A stretch of 64,000 nt of DNA, taken from contig NZ_CP038015.1 of assembly GCF_004367585.1 (NCBI RefSeq), forward strand, positions 3,292,001-3,356,000, written 5' to 3'. Positions 42,638-51,815 of the stretch are shown one piece after another; position 1 is the first letter of the stretch, and every line of letters starts with the position of its first letter. Made by a program: the position numbers and the translations under genes. The notes beneath the pieces are model-generated. The model made no database searches and was not told the DNA's origin. It was given only the letters and a program-made list of their open reading frames with translations. This DNA is from Paenisporosarcina antarctica (GTDB lineage Bacteria > Bacillota > Bacilli > Bacillales_A > Planococcaceae).

Positions 42638-44644
42638 TTATTTGCTTCTATTTTCAAGATATTTCTGTTGAAAGTCCTCAATTGACATGGGTTTCTCAAA
42701 ATAATAGCCTTGAAAGAAGTTGCAGCCATGTGCCATTAAGAAAGTAATTTCTTTTTCATTCTCAACACCTTCTGCAACTAAATCACATTGTAAGCTATTT
42801 GATAAATGGATAATGGATTTCAACACCGCTTCTGACTGTGGGTCATTGCCAATACGCTGAATAAAATAGCGATCAATTTTTATTTTATCAATTGGAAAAT
42901 TAGTTAAAGAAGAGAACATAGAAAACCCTGTGCCAAAATCATCAAGGGCTATACGAATACCTTTTTCTCTACATTTATTTACGTGCTTTAACATTAAGGC
43001 AGAAGTGACTAAACGTGTGTCTTCTGTTATTTCCAATTCTACTAAGTTATATGGTATTCGGTATTTTTCTAAGAGCTTATATAAGTCATCAAAAAATAAT
43101 TCTTTTGATAATATAGACGAAGTCACATTAATGGAGACTCGTTTATCGAAACCAAAATTATTAATCCAATTTGACACGGCTGAAAAAACTTCCTCCATTA
43201 AATAGCGTGTTAATTTCAGCATATGCCCGCTTTCCTCAACAATTTCAATAAAGTCAAATGGAGATAACATCCCAAGTTTAGAATGATCCCATCGACTCAA
43301 CACTTCAAAACTATCCATTTCATTAGTTATTCCATTTATTTGAGGTTGTAATACAAAATAAATTCCTTCTTTTGAGAGATCACCTTGCAAAGATTGTTCT
43401 ATCGTCAATCTATGCGATAATTCTTCTGTCATATTTACTTCGTAAAAACAAAAAATCCGTTCACTCGATTGTTTCGAGTAATACATCGCCGTTTCTGTAG
43501 CGCTGAGCATTTGATTACAATTAAGCCCATCAAGAGGGAATTGGCTAATGCCTATACTGACTGCTACCGTAAATTTTTGATTTATATTAATTTCAATAGG
43601 GCTCTTCAGATGATTGACAATATCTTCAACAATCTGTTCAATCATATCCCGATCTGTTTCTTTGACTACTATAAGAAAATCATCTCCACCAAGATGCGAA
43701 AGTTCCCCATATGGTAGTAAAAGTGTGTTTAGACGTTCCGCTAAATGTATTAACAGCTCATCACCCATTTGATGGCCATATAAATCATTAATATTTTTAA
43801 ACCCATTGATATCTAAATACATGGTTGAAAAACCAGTTTCACTCTTAATTAGCTCTTCTATTTTTTCAGAAATCGCTTTTCGATTCGGTAATAACGTTAG
43901 ACGGTTCGTATTTTCATATGCCTCTTTTTGCATTTCTGACTCTTTCTTCAAGTTAATATTTTTGAAGTAGATAGATACACCACCATCAACCCTCGGGTAA
44001 GAATGTATTTCAAACCAAGTAGTTAATGTATCGAAATAATATTCAAACGATATGTATACTTTTTCCTTCATGGTCTTTGTATAGTGCATATGAAATTCAG
44101 AATTAGCAGCTTCAGGATAAATTTCACATATGTTTTGCCCAATTACTTCCTCAGCGTTAAGATTTAATACACGCTGCGCTACACCATTCAGATGAGTAAT
44201 CTGCCAGTTCTCGTTTAATGACATAAACGCATCTGTCATACTTTCCAATACATCCGCAACAACTTCATCCGACTGAACTTCTTTTGTTACATTTCGATGA
44301 CGAATAAATGCACCCAGATGTCCATTTAGCAATAAACATTTTTCAACATTCATGCGAAAAAAACGTTCATTGTCGGGTCCATGACAAGAATAAATAGTCG
44401 AAAACTCTTTTCTCTTACTGTTTAAAACATCTTTAATTCCATTACGTTCTAAGATGAACTGATCATCCAGGAATTCTAAATAATTCACACCAACTGAAGT
44501 AGTATTTAAATCCCCATCGTTTTCTAACGCAAACTGTTTCCATGCTTGGTTCGTATATTGTATGTAGCCCTTAAGGTCAATTATGGCAATATGATCTTCT
44601 AATGCATCTAACATGGATTGTATGACTTGTGGAAACTCTTTCAT
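42638..44644 (-). CDS. PAS-PAS-GGDEF-EAL cyclic-di-GMP turnover protein
   Basis: A 668-aa soluble protein. Two PAS domains (about 8-115 and 125-240; HIAIIDLKGYIQYTNQAWKQ, QNICEIYPEA), a GGDEF domain (about 245-405; HLGGDDFLIVV, a GGDDF variant of the active motif) and an EAL domain (about 410-655; FEVLSRWDH in place of EAL, but ALDDFGTGFSMFSSL and LVAEGVENEKEI kept). No membrane helices. The ATG at 44644 has TAGGAGAG upstream. Either activity could be present; the EVL change leaves the key Glu, so phosphodiesterase activity is plausible. Monocistronic. Confidence 0.9.
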   Translation of the reverse strand: MKEFPQVIQSMLDALEDHIAIIDLKGYIQYTNQAWKQFALENDGDLNTTSVGVNYLEFLDDQFILERNGIKDVLNSKRKEFSTIYSCHGPDNERFFRMNVEKCLLLNGHLGAFIRHRNVTKEVQSDEVVADVLESMTDAFMSLNENWQITHLNGVAQRVLNLNAEEVIGQNICEIYPEAANSEFHMHYTKTMKEKVYISFEYYFDTLTTWFEIHSYPRVDGGVSIYFKNINLKKESEMQKEAYENTNRLTLLPNRKAISEKIEELIKSETGFSTMYLDINGFKNINDLYGHQMGDELLIHLAERLNTLLLPYGELSHLGGDDFLIVVKETDRDMIEQIVEDIVNHLKSPIEININQKFTVAVSIGISQFPLDGLNCNQMLSATETAMYYSKQSSERIFCFYEVNMTEELSHRLTIEQSLQGDLSKEGIYFVLQPQINGITNEMDSFEVLSRWDHSKLGMLSPFDFIEIVEESGHMLKLTRYLMEEVFSAVSNWINNFGFDKRVSINVTSSILSKELFFDDLYKLLEKYRIPYNLVELEITEDTRLVTSALMLKHVNKCREKGIRIALDDFGTGFSMFSSLTNFPIDKIKIDRYFIQRIGNDPQSEAVLKSIIHLSNSLQCDLVAEGVENEKEITFLMAHGCNFFQGYYFEKPMSIEDFQQKYLENRSK

Positions 44645-44910
44645 TATAATACTCTCCTATAATTCAATAATATTTGAATCCCGTTACTATATACTACTAT
44701 ATGGAGAATAGAAAATGTGAAAAAATACCCCTTACTTCAATCCCTTCCATAACAACTTTCTTCATTTTAAGCGATATCTTTCATAAATAAGTGTTGCATC
44801 TGTTTTATAGGTATCTTGAGTCTTTCTAAGGATGGGAGGGCAATGTAAATTATTACTTAATGGATAATTTTCATCCGCTCATCTTACATTTCACATAGTA
44901 ACTGCTATAG

Positions 44911-44958
44911 GAAAAGAGAAGTGTGAGGAGACTTTTGTCACCTCGCACTTCTCTTTTC
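44911..44958 (-). terminator. Terminator overlapping the end of the duplicated-domain gene
   Basis: GAAAAGAGAAGTGTGAGG pairs with CCTCGCACTTCTCTTTTC (18 bp, one G-U). The stem includes the last codons of the 44938 gene. Confidence 0.8.
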
Positions 44959-45762
44959 TAATAACGAATCAATTTCTATTAGTTCATGAATCGTTCCTAC
45001 TATACTTCGCAAAACCTGGCCTTTAAGAGCATCTGATACAGATTCATTGGTTGGATTTCTATAAAAGAAATGATCTACGTCAGCGTTATAAGTAAATCCA
45101 AAACTCATTACTGTTTGCTTTAAAGAATCTGGAAACTGATTTGAACCAGTAGTTTCTTTGAAGTACGCTGTAGTTGCTAAATATAGCTCTACATCATCAA
45201 GGTTTGAAGATATAAAGAACAGATCAGTGTCACCTTGTAAAATCCATTGTCCTTTAGAATAAATTGAAATTCCTACATGTTCTAATCCAGAAATACCATC
45301 TAAATTCACACCGAATATTTGATTGATTACTACTCTAGCATCCTCTCCAGTAAGTGAATAACCATGAGCTTCAATTGAACGATCCATGACTTCATTTTTT
45401 GTCATAGCCATAATTTGAGTATCTAATTCAGTGGTATCAGGGTCAACGTTTAATGAAATACGAAGGCTCTGCATGACAGAAACAGGGTAAATAGACAGTT
45501 TGCTGCCGTAATTTTTTTCTGAGATGCAATTCAAATCAGCACCAAAAACTCCTTTAACAACTTCACGTACTTCTTTGCCCTTTACCTCATGACCAAATGA
45601 CTCTAGGTAACTATCCATTACCTCTACTTTTGTCATAGTTTCAATCAACTGATCTAAATGAGTTGAGTTACTTTCTATAAAAAGGCTTAATCTAACAGCT
45701 TCCATAACTGATGTTGAATATTTGGTTGTTTGTTGAATTCCTGTTGAATCTTCAGCACGCAT
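44938..45762 (-). CDS. Hypothetical protein with an internal duplication, next to a sensor kinase
   Basis: A 274-aa protein, not recognised. Residues about 19-85 and 95-160 are clear repeats: SVMEAVRLSLFIES...LIETMTKVEVMDSYLESFGHE...VVKGVFGADL against SVMQSLRISLNVDP...IMAMTKNEVMDRSIEAHGYS...VINQIFGVNL. The C-terminal part (165-274) differs and contains DLFFISSNLDDVELYLATTA. There is no signal peptide or membrane helix. The ATG at 45762 has GGGAGG 9 nt upstream. It starts 48 bp after the kinase stop, same strand, and shares its terminator, so it is probably co-transcribed with it. Confidence 0.7.
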   Translation of the reverse strand: MRAEDSTGIQQTTKYSTSVMEAVRLSLFIESNSTHLDQLIETMTKVEVMDSYLESFGHEVKGKEVREVVKGVFGADLNCISEKNYGSKLSIYPVSVMQSLRISLNVDPDTTELDTQIMAMTKNEVMDRSIEAHGYSLTGEDARVVINQIFGVNLDGISGLEHVGISIYSKGQWILQGDTDLFFISSNLDDVELYLATTAYFKETTGSNQFPDSLKQTVMSFGFTYNADVDHFFYRNPTNESVSDALKGQVLRSIVGTIHELIEIDSLLEKRSAR

Positions 45763-45810
45763 GAACAAATTCCTCCCACTACATATCTCCCTACTACATG
45801 TACAAGCTGA

Positions 45811-47079
45811 CTACTTCGACTTTGGTAACCATACTTCAACGCAAGTTCCTACATCTAATTCACTTGTGATATGGATAGACCCTTTATGTGCTTCTATAAT
45901 GCTTAAGCTGACAGTCATTCCTAAGCCAATTCCATTATCTTTTAAGCTATAAAAAGGTTCACCAATATGTTTTAGCTGGGACTCTTCTATTCCGCACCCA
46001 TTATCCTCAAATTTAACAGCTACATAGTCCTCGTTTTTATCATATAGTGTAATAGTAATTTCACCCTTTGTAGAAATTGCATCCAGAGCATTTTTTATGA
46101 TATTGATAAACACTTGCTTTAGTTTACTATCATTACAATACGTATTAAATTGATCTAGTTCAATCACATTTATTTGAGTGCTTTTTCGCGATGCTTCTAT
46201 CGATAACAATTGAACGACTTCATTCACATTTGAATTAATGTTTTTGTCAGAAAAAATAACATCTGTTGGTTTTGCAATGAGTAATAGTTCGTTCACAATG
46301 CTATTAATGCGATCAATTTCATCAACTAATACATCAACATGATCATCCAGTTTAATTGTTTTCTCTTGGCTCATTTGCATAAAGCCTTTAATCGTTGTTA
46401 GCGGATTTCGAATTTCGTGTGCAATACCTGCAGCAAGTAAGCCTAAAACAGCCATTTTTTCAGACTCTCTTAACAAACTCTCTGATTCTTTTAACGCGGT
46501 AATATCTCTCCCGATTACTACTAACCCTTTTCTAGAACCATCATCATGAAAAATAGGTACTTTATATGAATCGAAAGTTTTGCTTGAGCCATCTCTTAAA
46601 GGGACCACTTCTTCACACCGAGTTGCCTTTCCTGCCTTCCACGCATCTTCGTCTGTCTCTATACAGTAAATCAAAGCATCGTGATAAAAATCTGTATATT
46701 GCGCCAGATCTCTGTCCGTTTTACCTTGGCAATCGATGCCTTCTAGTTCAAATAACTGAGCACCAAATTTATTTATTTGGAGCCACTTTCCTTCTCCATC
46801 TTTAAATGAAACACAATCGGGCATTGTATCAATTAATAAAGTTAGCTTATCTTTTTCTTCTTCTATTAGTTTTGAATCTCTTAAATTTCTTATAAAAATA
46901 AACAAAAGAATTGCTGTAAAGAAAATAAATAACAAACCTTTGAATGTTTCCAAGAAGTGGATTTGTTCAACAGAATAGTTAGACAAGCTTAATAAGTAGT
47001 CTGTACCCATAATCCAAATTAGTCCTATCAATATATATATAAACGGTATCATTTGAATATATTTAGTGTGAATTTTCAT
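45811..47079 (-). CDS. PAS-containing membrane sensor histidine kinase
   Basis: A 422-aa kinase. Two membrane helices at about 10-30 and 45-63, a short extracytoplasmic loop, then a PAS domain (about 80-195, DTMPDCVSFKDGEGKWLQIN, VVIGRDITALKESE), HisKA with the phospho-His in AGIAHEIRNPLTTIKGFMQM, and HATPase with VFINIIKNALDAIS and FEDNGCGIEESQLKHIGEPF. The arrangement resembles sporulation-type kinases (KinA-E class). The ATG at 47079 has AAGGGG upstream; the longer frame adds 14 unsupported residues. No response regulator is adjacent, so it is an orphan kinase that may feed a phosphorelay. Confidence 0.88.
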   Translation of the reverse strand: MKIHTKYIQMIPFIYILIGLIWIMGTDYLLSLSNYSVEQIHFLETFKGLLFIFFTAILLFIFIRNLRDSKLIEEEKDKLTLLIDTMPDCVSFKDGEGKWLQINKFGAQLFELEGIDCQGKTDRDLAQYTDFYHDALIYCIETDEDAWKAGKATRCEEVVPLRDGSSKTFDSYKVPIFHDDGSRKGLVVIGRDITALKESESLLRESEKMAVLGLLAAGIAHEIRNPLTTIKGFMQMSQEKTIKLDDHVDVLVDEIDRINSIVNELLLIAKPTDVIFSDKNINSNVNEVVQLLSIEASRKSTQINVIELDQFNTYCNDSKLKQVFINIIKNALDAISTKGEITITLYDKNEDYVAVKFEDNGCGIEESQLKHIGEPFYSLKDNGIGLGMTVSLSIIEAHKGSIHITSELDVGTCVEVWLPKSK

Positions 47080-47403
47080 TGTTTTACCCCTTAAAATAAA
47101 TCTAAATTTAATTGAATTCACAATTAGTTATATTGTCACATATAATCTACAATTCAGCAATATACTAAAGTTTGAGTATATAGGAAAAAAGTACCGTTGA
47201 TTATTGAGTAAATAAAAGGTAATTCATACCATAACCCTTACTATACATAAGGGAAAGAAGTTAATACCTATGAAATAAAAAGTTACAGCTCACCCAATTT
47301 GTAAGATTGACCCAGTTGAATTACACTTAAGGAGAGTTTTCTGAATACATGAAAATATTTAACAAGATTGCTAGTCAGCACGATATTCTAAGGAGGTTTT
47401 ATT
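47080..47403. other. 324-bp divergent gap between kinase and MBL hydrolase
   Basis: Upstream regions of two divergent genes. The only extra element I see is a possible 21-codon leader frame at 47349-47414. No clear operator or riboswitch is seen. Confidence 0.5.
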
Positions 47404-47414
47404 TTGAAAAGTAA
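47349..47414 (+). CDS. Possible leader peptide overlapping the MBL hydrolase start
   Basis: An ATG 12 nt after AAGGAGAG opens a 21-codon frame, MKIFNKIASQHDILRRFYFE then K and stop. It contains the ribosome site of the next gene and overlaps its TTG start by 11 bp. It may couple translation of the hydrolase, or be chance. Confidence 0.25.
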   Translation: MKIFNKIASQHDILRRFYFEK

Positions 47415-48342
47415 ATACCCTGTTCAACTGAATGAAAGAATCCACTTGATTGATGGATTTGATTTAGGCTGGGCCGAGCGGACTGGAACATATGTAATCA
47501 ACGAAGAACACTTGACCATTGTTGAATCTGGTCCGAGTCCCTCTGTTCAACATGTTAAAAAAGGTTTGGAAGCGTTAGGATTTTCACTGGATGAAGTGAG
47601 ATACATCATTGTCACACATGTTCACCTTGATCACGCAGGTGGCGCAGGATTACTTCTTCAAGATTGTCCGAATGCCAAAGTTGTCGTACATACGAAAGGT
47701 GCAAGGCATTTGGCGGACCCTACGAGATTAATAGCTGGCGCACAAATGGTTTACGGCGATAAATTTTATGATTTATTTGACCCAATTGTTCCAATACCGC
47801 AAGAGCGGCTGATCGTAAAAGATGAAGGTGATGTGTTGGTAATTAGTCCAACATGTACCTTGCAGTTTTTAGATACGCCGGGTCACGCTAAACATCACTT
47901 CAGTATTTATGATCCCGTCAGTAATGGCATATTTACTGGAGACACAGTAGGTATCCTTTATGATCAGCTAGTTCGTGATGGTGTGGATTTGTTTCTCCCA
48001 TCTACTTCACCGAACCAATTTGATCCACAAGCAATGCAACATGCAATTGACCATATGCTCGGTATGAACCTGACCGCTATTTATTACGGACATTACGGGA
48101 TGACAAATAATCCGAACGACGCTCTTCAACAAGTAGCCGAATGGTTGAAAGTATTCATGGTAGAGGCACAGGCGGTTGTTGGCGAAGGAAAAGGCGCAGA
48201 TGAACTTGCGAACAGGCTTATAAGCTTAATAACAAATCATCTTAGAGAATTGGGTATAAAAGACGACCATGATGTGTATAAAATTATTGAATTGGATATG
48301 CAGGTCAGCGCTTTAGGTATGATTGATTATTTATCGAAGTAA
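47404..48342 (+). CDS. MBL-fold metallo-hydrolase
   Basis: A 312-aa metallo-beta-lactamase-fold hydrolase. Metal motif THVHLDHAGGAGLLLQ (HxHxDH), then DTPGHAKHHFSIYDPVSNGI with the next His, and FTGDTVG with the bridging Asp; a later His is in YYGHYGM. The start is TTG at 47404 with AAGGAGG 7 nt upstream. The C-terminal 90 residues are helical. Glyoxalase-II-like or lactonase-type activity is possible; the substrate is unknown. A single rightward gene among leftward neighbours. Confidence 0.85.
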   Translation: MKSKYPVQLNERIHLIDGFDLGWAERTGTYVINEEHLTIVESGPSPSVQHVKKGLEALGFSLDEVRYIIVTHVHLDHAGGAGLLLQDCPNAKVVVHTKGARHLADPTRLIAGAQMVYGDKFYDLFDPIVPIPQERLIVKDEGDVLVISPTCTLQFLDTPGHAKHHFSIYDPVSNGIFTGDTVGILYDQLVRDGVDLFLPSTSPNQFDPQAMQHAIDHMLGMNLTAIYYGHYGMTNNPNDALQQVAEWLKVFMVEAQAVVGEGKGADELANRLISLITNHLRELGIKDDHDVYKIIELDMQVSALGMIDYLSK

Positions 48343-48430
48343 GAGTTTCTTCTATATAAGATGAAGTCTATTTAAGACGACCGCTAAATAACTCTAGTAA
48401 TTCTTGAATGAATCCATCAAGTAACGTATT

Positions 48431-48503
48431 GTTTTCGGACGCAACATAATTTAAAGAATAAAAGAAACGAGCGATGGCCATGGCCATTGCTCGTTTCTTT
48501 TTC
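48431..48503. repeat. Dispersed hairpin repeat, copy 2
   Basis: GTTTTCGGAC, spacer, then AAAAGAAACGAGC (48460-48472) pairing with GCTCGTTTCTTTT (48489-48501), with inner GATGGCCATGGCCATT also self-complementary. It is the second copy of the element at 35135-35208 and lies downstream of the MBL gene, where the T run could make it a terminator. Confidence 0.65.
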
Positions 48504-48562
48504 TGCAGTCAACCCCGCGATTGAATTTCGTCTTTCGCTCATCTACCATCCTTGTTCACACG

Positions 48563-49285
48563 TTATATTCTTGCATATCGACTATAAACATCATTTAATG
48601 TTTCGCAGCCTATTTGTTTGGCTTTATCTACATACATACTCCAAAGTTTTGCGGTCATTTTGGCATCGCCTAGTGCGTGATGACGATCGATAATAGGGAT
48701 GCCGTTATGCGTGCAGAGATCTTCTAATGTGACAAGATTCATTTCGGGCTCGATTACCTTAAAGAGGAAAGACGTATCCACAATGCGGTGCTTGAATGGC
48801 GTTCGAAACAATTTAGAACTGGCATGTTGCATGAAATTTCTTTCATGAGTAGCGTGATGTGCGACAAGTGTGCAGTCTTGGATAAATTTGATGAATTTAA
48901 TAAAAACATCAGCTAATTGCTGCGCTTCTTTTACTTGCTCATTTGTGATACCAGTTAATTGTACAATTTCGCGCGGAATCTCTTGGTCATAGTGGACAAG
49001 AGAATAAAAAGTTTCCTCTTCTAGGATTGTTGTTCCACACATTTTTGTTGCACCAATAGACAGTATGCTATCTCCTTTTTCTGGTGAAAACCCTGTAGTT
49101 TCTATATCGAACACCACGACATTTAGCTCTTGTAATGAAATGCTCAGTTTATCCTCCTGATTCATTTCTTTTTGGAGATTTCGTAAAAATGCCATTTGTT
49201 GTGAGTTTTGAATATCGCCAATACTGGCGTTCGTTCGTTTTCCTTGAAGACCTCGTAATATTTGCATAAATGGTTCAAATGCCAT
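48563..49285 (-). CDS. DnaQ-like 3'-5' exonuclease
   Basis: A 240-aa exonuclease of the DEDDh/DnaQ (PolC epsilon-like) family. Exo I VVFDIETTGFSPEKGDSILS at about 57-76, Exo II CTLVAHHATHERNFMQHA, and Exo III IIDRHHALGDAKMTAKLW are all present with acidic residues and the His. The N-terminal 50 residues are an extension. I start at the ATG at 49285, one codon inside a GTG, with AAGGGTG upstream. It follows the DUF294 gene, a pairing often seen in bacteria (recalled), which suggests linked nucleotide or signalling chemistry rather than replication. Confidence 0.85.
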   Translation of the reverse strand: MAFEPFMQILRGLQGKRTNASIGDIQNSQQMAFLRNLQKEMNQEDKLSISLQELNVVVFDIETTGFSPEKGDSILSIGATKMCGTTILEEETFYSLVHYDQEIPREIVQLTGITNEQVKEAQQLADVFIKFIKFIQDCTLVAHHATHERNFMQHASSKLFRTPFKHRIVDTSFLFKVIEPEMNLVTLEDLCTHNGIPIIDRHHALGDAKMTAKLWSMYVDKAKQIGCETLNDVYSRYARI

Positions 49286-49399
49286 CACTTACACCCTTTT
49301 CACGCAAATACACCTCAGCATATTTACGTCCAGATTTTGAATTATGCAAGTACGATTAACACCTTTCAAAAGCTGCGACATGCTTCGGGTGCTATATCT

Positions 49400-50365
49400 T
49401 CATTCATTTGCGGATAAAGTTAAAGCGATCACTTCATCATGTAGCCTTTTACCATCTTTTAAAATTCGTTTAATTTCGTTTCGTTCTTTTTTCGACAATT
49501 TTTCTATATTTAAATAATGTGTATCTGGATATGTTTTACCTTGAACTAATGACAAGCGATATTTTAATAAGTCCGAGAAATTTTTTTCACAATTTAACAG
49601 TATTTTCTCATAACCATTTAGCTGAATTAATTGTCTCATTCGGACCAATGTTGAGGTTTCATAAATGCCCTCTTTAATAGAAAGTAACCGAATGGCATTT
49701 ACATATGGCAAAAATGCGGCATATTTCAAGTCCACACACCCTTGATAAATACCATAGCGCTCCACTAATATTTGCCCAATTGGTCCAATAACATTTTTCA
49801 CATGCATGACATTTGCAATACAACGATTCAAAAGGGATGGATGCACTAATTGATAGTCATAAATAAAAGATTTTAATTGATGGATATAGCCGATATTCCC
49901 AAGCAGAGCTCTTGCATCATAAAAAATGTGAAGGTGCCTGATGGATTCCCAGCTTTCATTTTCCATCCACTCTTGAAGCTGTGCTTGCCAATCATTCAAA
50001 GACTTACACCATATTGGATTTGAGCTCATGATTTTCCCTTTACAATATGGATAACCAGTAATATGCAGTCCGTATGACACTTCTTCACCTAACTCTTTGA
50101 AATATGCATCATTTTCTTCATTTGATTTTTCATAGACAATGCCATGATCTTGATCACTGATATAGCCTTGCTCAAATCGCCCGCCGCTCCCTGTAATAAA
50201 CCATGTAAAATAGCAGGGAGGATTGTCTTTTTTCATTTTACTTTTGGCGACTGCCATTACCTTGTGCATTGCTTGATCATGAAAACGATTGAGAGAAACG
50301 GTGTCATCTAGGAAGGCGGTTATATGTTGATCCTTCCATTCTCTAATAGATTCATACGTTTCCAA
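49400..50365 (-). CDS. DUF294-type putative nucleotidyltransferase (GlnD-like)
   Basis: A 321-aa protein. The nucleotidyltransferase motif is FITGSGGRFEQGYISDQDHG at about 53-72 (GSGGR-E-SDxD). The helical C-terminal domain (about 180-315) is the DUF294 C-terminal type. CBS domains found in many relatives are missing. The start is TTG at 50365 with AAAGGAAG 7 nt upstream. The family is GlnD-like but the target is unknown; position beside the ammonium transporter suggests a nitrogen link (inference). No PII gene is in the window. Confidence 0.8.
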   Translation of the reverse strand: METYESIREWKDQHITAFLDDTVSLNRFHDQAMHKVMAVAKSKMKKDNPPCYFTWFITGSGGRFEQGYISDQDHGIVYEKSNEENDAYFKELGEEVSYGLHITGYPYCKGKIMSSNPIWCKSLNDWQAQLQEWMENESWESIRHLHIFYDARALLGNIGYIHQLKSFIYDYQLVHPSLLNRCIANVMHVKNVIGPIGQILVERYGIYQGCVDLKYAAFLPYVNAIRLLSIKEGIYETSTLVRMRQLIQLNGYEKILLNCEKNFSDLLKYRLSLVQGKTYPDTHYLNIEKLSKKERNEIKRILKDGKRLHDEVIALTLSANE

Positions 50366-50383
50366 GATTACACTTCCTTTTAA

Positions 50384-50410
50384 GCAAAAAGCCCCCTTAT
50401 AAAGAGGCTC
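50384..50410 (-). terminator. Terminator of the ammonium transporter gene
   Basis: On the minus strand AGCCTCTT-TATA-AGGGGGCT (with G-U pairs) is followed by TTTTTGCTT. It separates amtB from the DUF294 gene. Confidence 0.65.
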
Positions 50411-50444
50411 TATTACTATTTATTGAGTTTTGATTTTTTGATAT

Positions 50445-51707
50445 TTAGATTTTCGACTCTTCTATAATCATCTGTTCCGGATAGCCATAACTTCCGTGTT
50501 CGCTCATATCTAAGCCCATGATTTCTTCTTCTTCAGTAACACGAATGCTGCCCATTACTTTTTTCATAACAAACAGGATAGCATAGGATACACCGAAAGC
50601 AAATAAACCACAAGCAACAACGCCCATTAATTGTACGCCTAATTGATCGAATCCACCGCCATAGAATAATCCAGGTTTACCAACAGACGCAAGTTCTGGT
50701 GTAGTAAAGAAACCTGTTGATAAAGTTCCCCAAACTCCTGCAGCCCCGTGAACGGATAAAGCGTAGATTGGATCATCTATTTTTTTCTTTTCAAAGAATC
50801 TAGCACTATAGAATACTAGTATTCCTGCGATGAAACCAATGACAACAGATGCCCAAACATCGACGAATGCACAAGATGCTGTAATGGCAACTAAACCTGC
50901 TAATGCACCATTTAAAACAGTTGGAATGTCCGGTTTTCCTAATACAACCCAAGAGATTAATGTTGCAGCAACAACACCTGCAGCTGCAGCAAGAGCTGTA
51001 TTTAAAGCCACAAATCCGAAGAATGCAGCATCTACTGAAACTGTACTACCTGCGTTAAATCCAAACCAACCAACCCAAAGGATTAAAACACCCAATGCTG
51101 TATACACTTGGTTATGACCAGCAAGATTATTCGATGAACCATCTTTATTAAATCTCCCAATTCTCGGTTTAAGCAACATGGTTGCAGCAAGTGCTGCCAT
51201 TGCGCCAGTTAAGTGAACTACAGTGGAACCGGCGAAGTCTTGTTTGCCATGTTCCGCTAACCACCCACCGCCCCATATCCAATGAGCAATAACGGGATAA
51301 ACGATAATCCCGAATAGAATAGTGAAGATCACATATGCAGAAAATTTTGCGCGCTCTGCAAATCCACCAAGAGCGATTGTTACTGCAATCCCCGCGAATG
51401 CTAATTGGAAAACAAAAAATACAGATGTATCAACAGCCGCGTCCAACGCTAACTTTCCAGAGTAGAAAAAGTCTGACATACCAACGAAGAAATTCGCATC
51501 ACTACCAAAGATAAATCCATAACCAACTGCCCAAAACACTAACGATGCTAAACCAAATGTGAAAATGGTTTTCCCAGCAACGTGACCTGCATTTTTCATT
51601 CGTGTTGAACCAGCTTCAAGAAGGATAAACCCACCAATCATAAAAATAACTAGAATTGCAGAAACCATTGTCCATAAACTATTCATTAAAAACATGACAT
51701 CTTCCAT
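50445..51707 (-). CDS. amtB: Ammonium transporter
   Basis: A 420-aa Amt/NrgA channel with eleven hydrophobic helices. Motifs: GFILLEAGSTRMKNAGHVAG, DFAGSTVVHLTGAMAALAAT (family DFAGSxxVH), AGSTVSVDAAFFGFVALNTA, and YALSVHGAAGVWGTLSTGFF with the second pore His. The ATG at 51707 has GGGAGGAAT upstream. A GlnR/TnrA-type box lies at 51755-51771 just inside the predicted transcript start, consistent with nitrogen-dependent repression. No glnK follows it, unlike B. subtilis nrgAB. Confidence 0.94.
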   Translation of the reverse strand: MEDVMFLMNSLWTMVSAILVIFMIGGFILLEAGSTRMKNAGHVAGKTIFTFGLASLVFWAVGYGFIFGSDANFFVGMSDFFYSGKLALDAAVDTSVFFVFQLAFAGIAVTIALGGFAERAKFSAYVIFTILFGIIVYPVIAHWIWGGGWLAEHGKQDFAGSTVVHLTGAMAALAATMLLKPRIGRFNKDGSSNNLAGHNQVYTALGVLILWVGWFGFNAGSTVSVDAAFFGFVALNTALAAAAGVVAATLISWVVLGKPDIPTVLNGALAGLVAITASCAFVDVWASVVIGFIAGILVFYSARFFEKKKIDDPIYALSVHGAAGVWGTLSTGFFTTPELASVGKPGLFYGGGFDQLGVQLMGVVACGLFAFGVSYAILFVMKKVMGSIRVTEEEEIMGLDMSEHGSYGYPEQMIIEESKI

Positions 51708-51754
51708 AAATAATTCCTCCCTTTTATATCATGTTATGTTTCTTATTTATTTGA

Positions 51755-51771
51755 TGTGATGAAACATAACA
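51755..51771 (-). promoter_or_regulatory. GlnR/TnrA-type box upstream of amtB
   Basis: The minus strand reads TGTTATGTTTCATCACA, an exact fit to TGTNA-N7-TNACA. It is downstream of the predicted -10, so a repressing role (GlnR) is more likely than activation. Confidence 0.8.
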
Positions 51772-51787
51772 TGTTGTATATTATATT

Positions 51788-51815
51788 ATTTTACCGGATG
51801 ATTTATGTAAGTCAA
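51788..51815 (-). promoter_or_regulatory. Predicted sigma-A promoter of amtB
   Basis: TTGACT (51810-51815) and TAAAAT (51788-51793) on the minus strand with a 16-bp spacer. The transcript start would be near 51781, placing the GlnR-type box at about +10 to +26. Confidence 0.5.
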
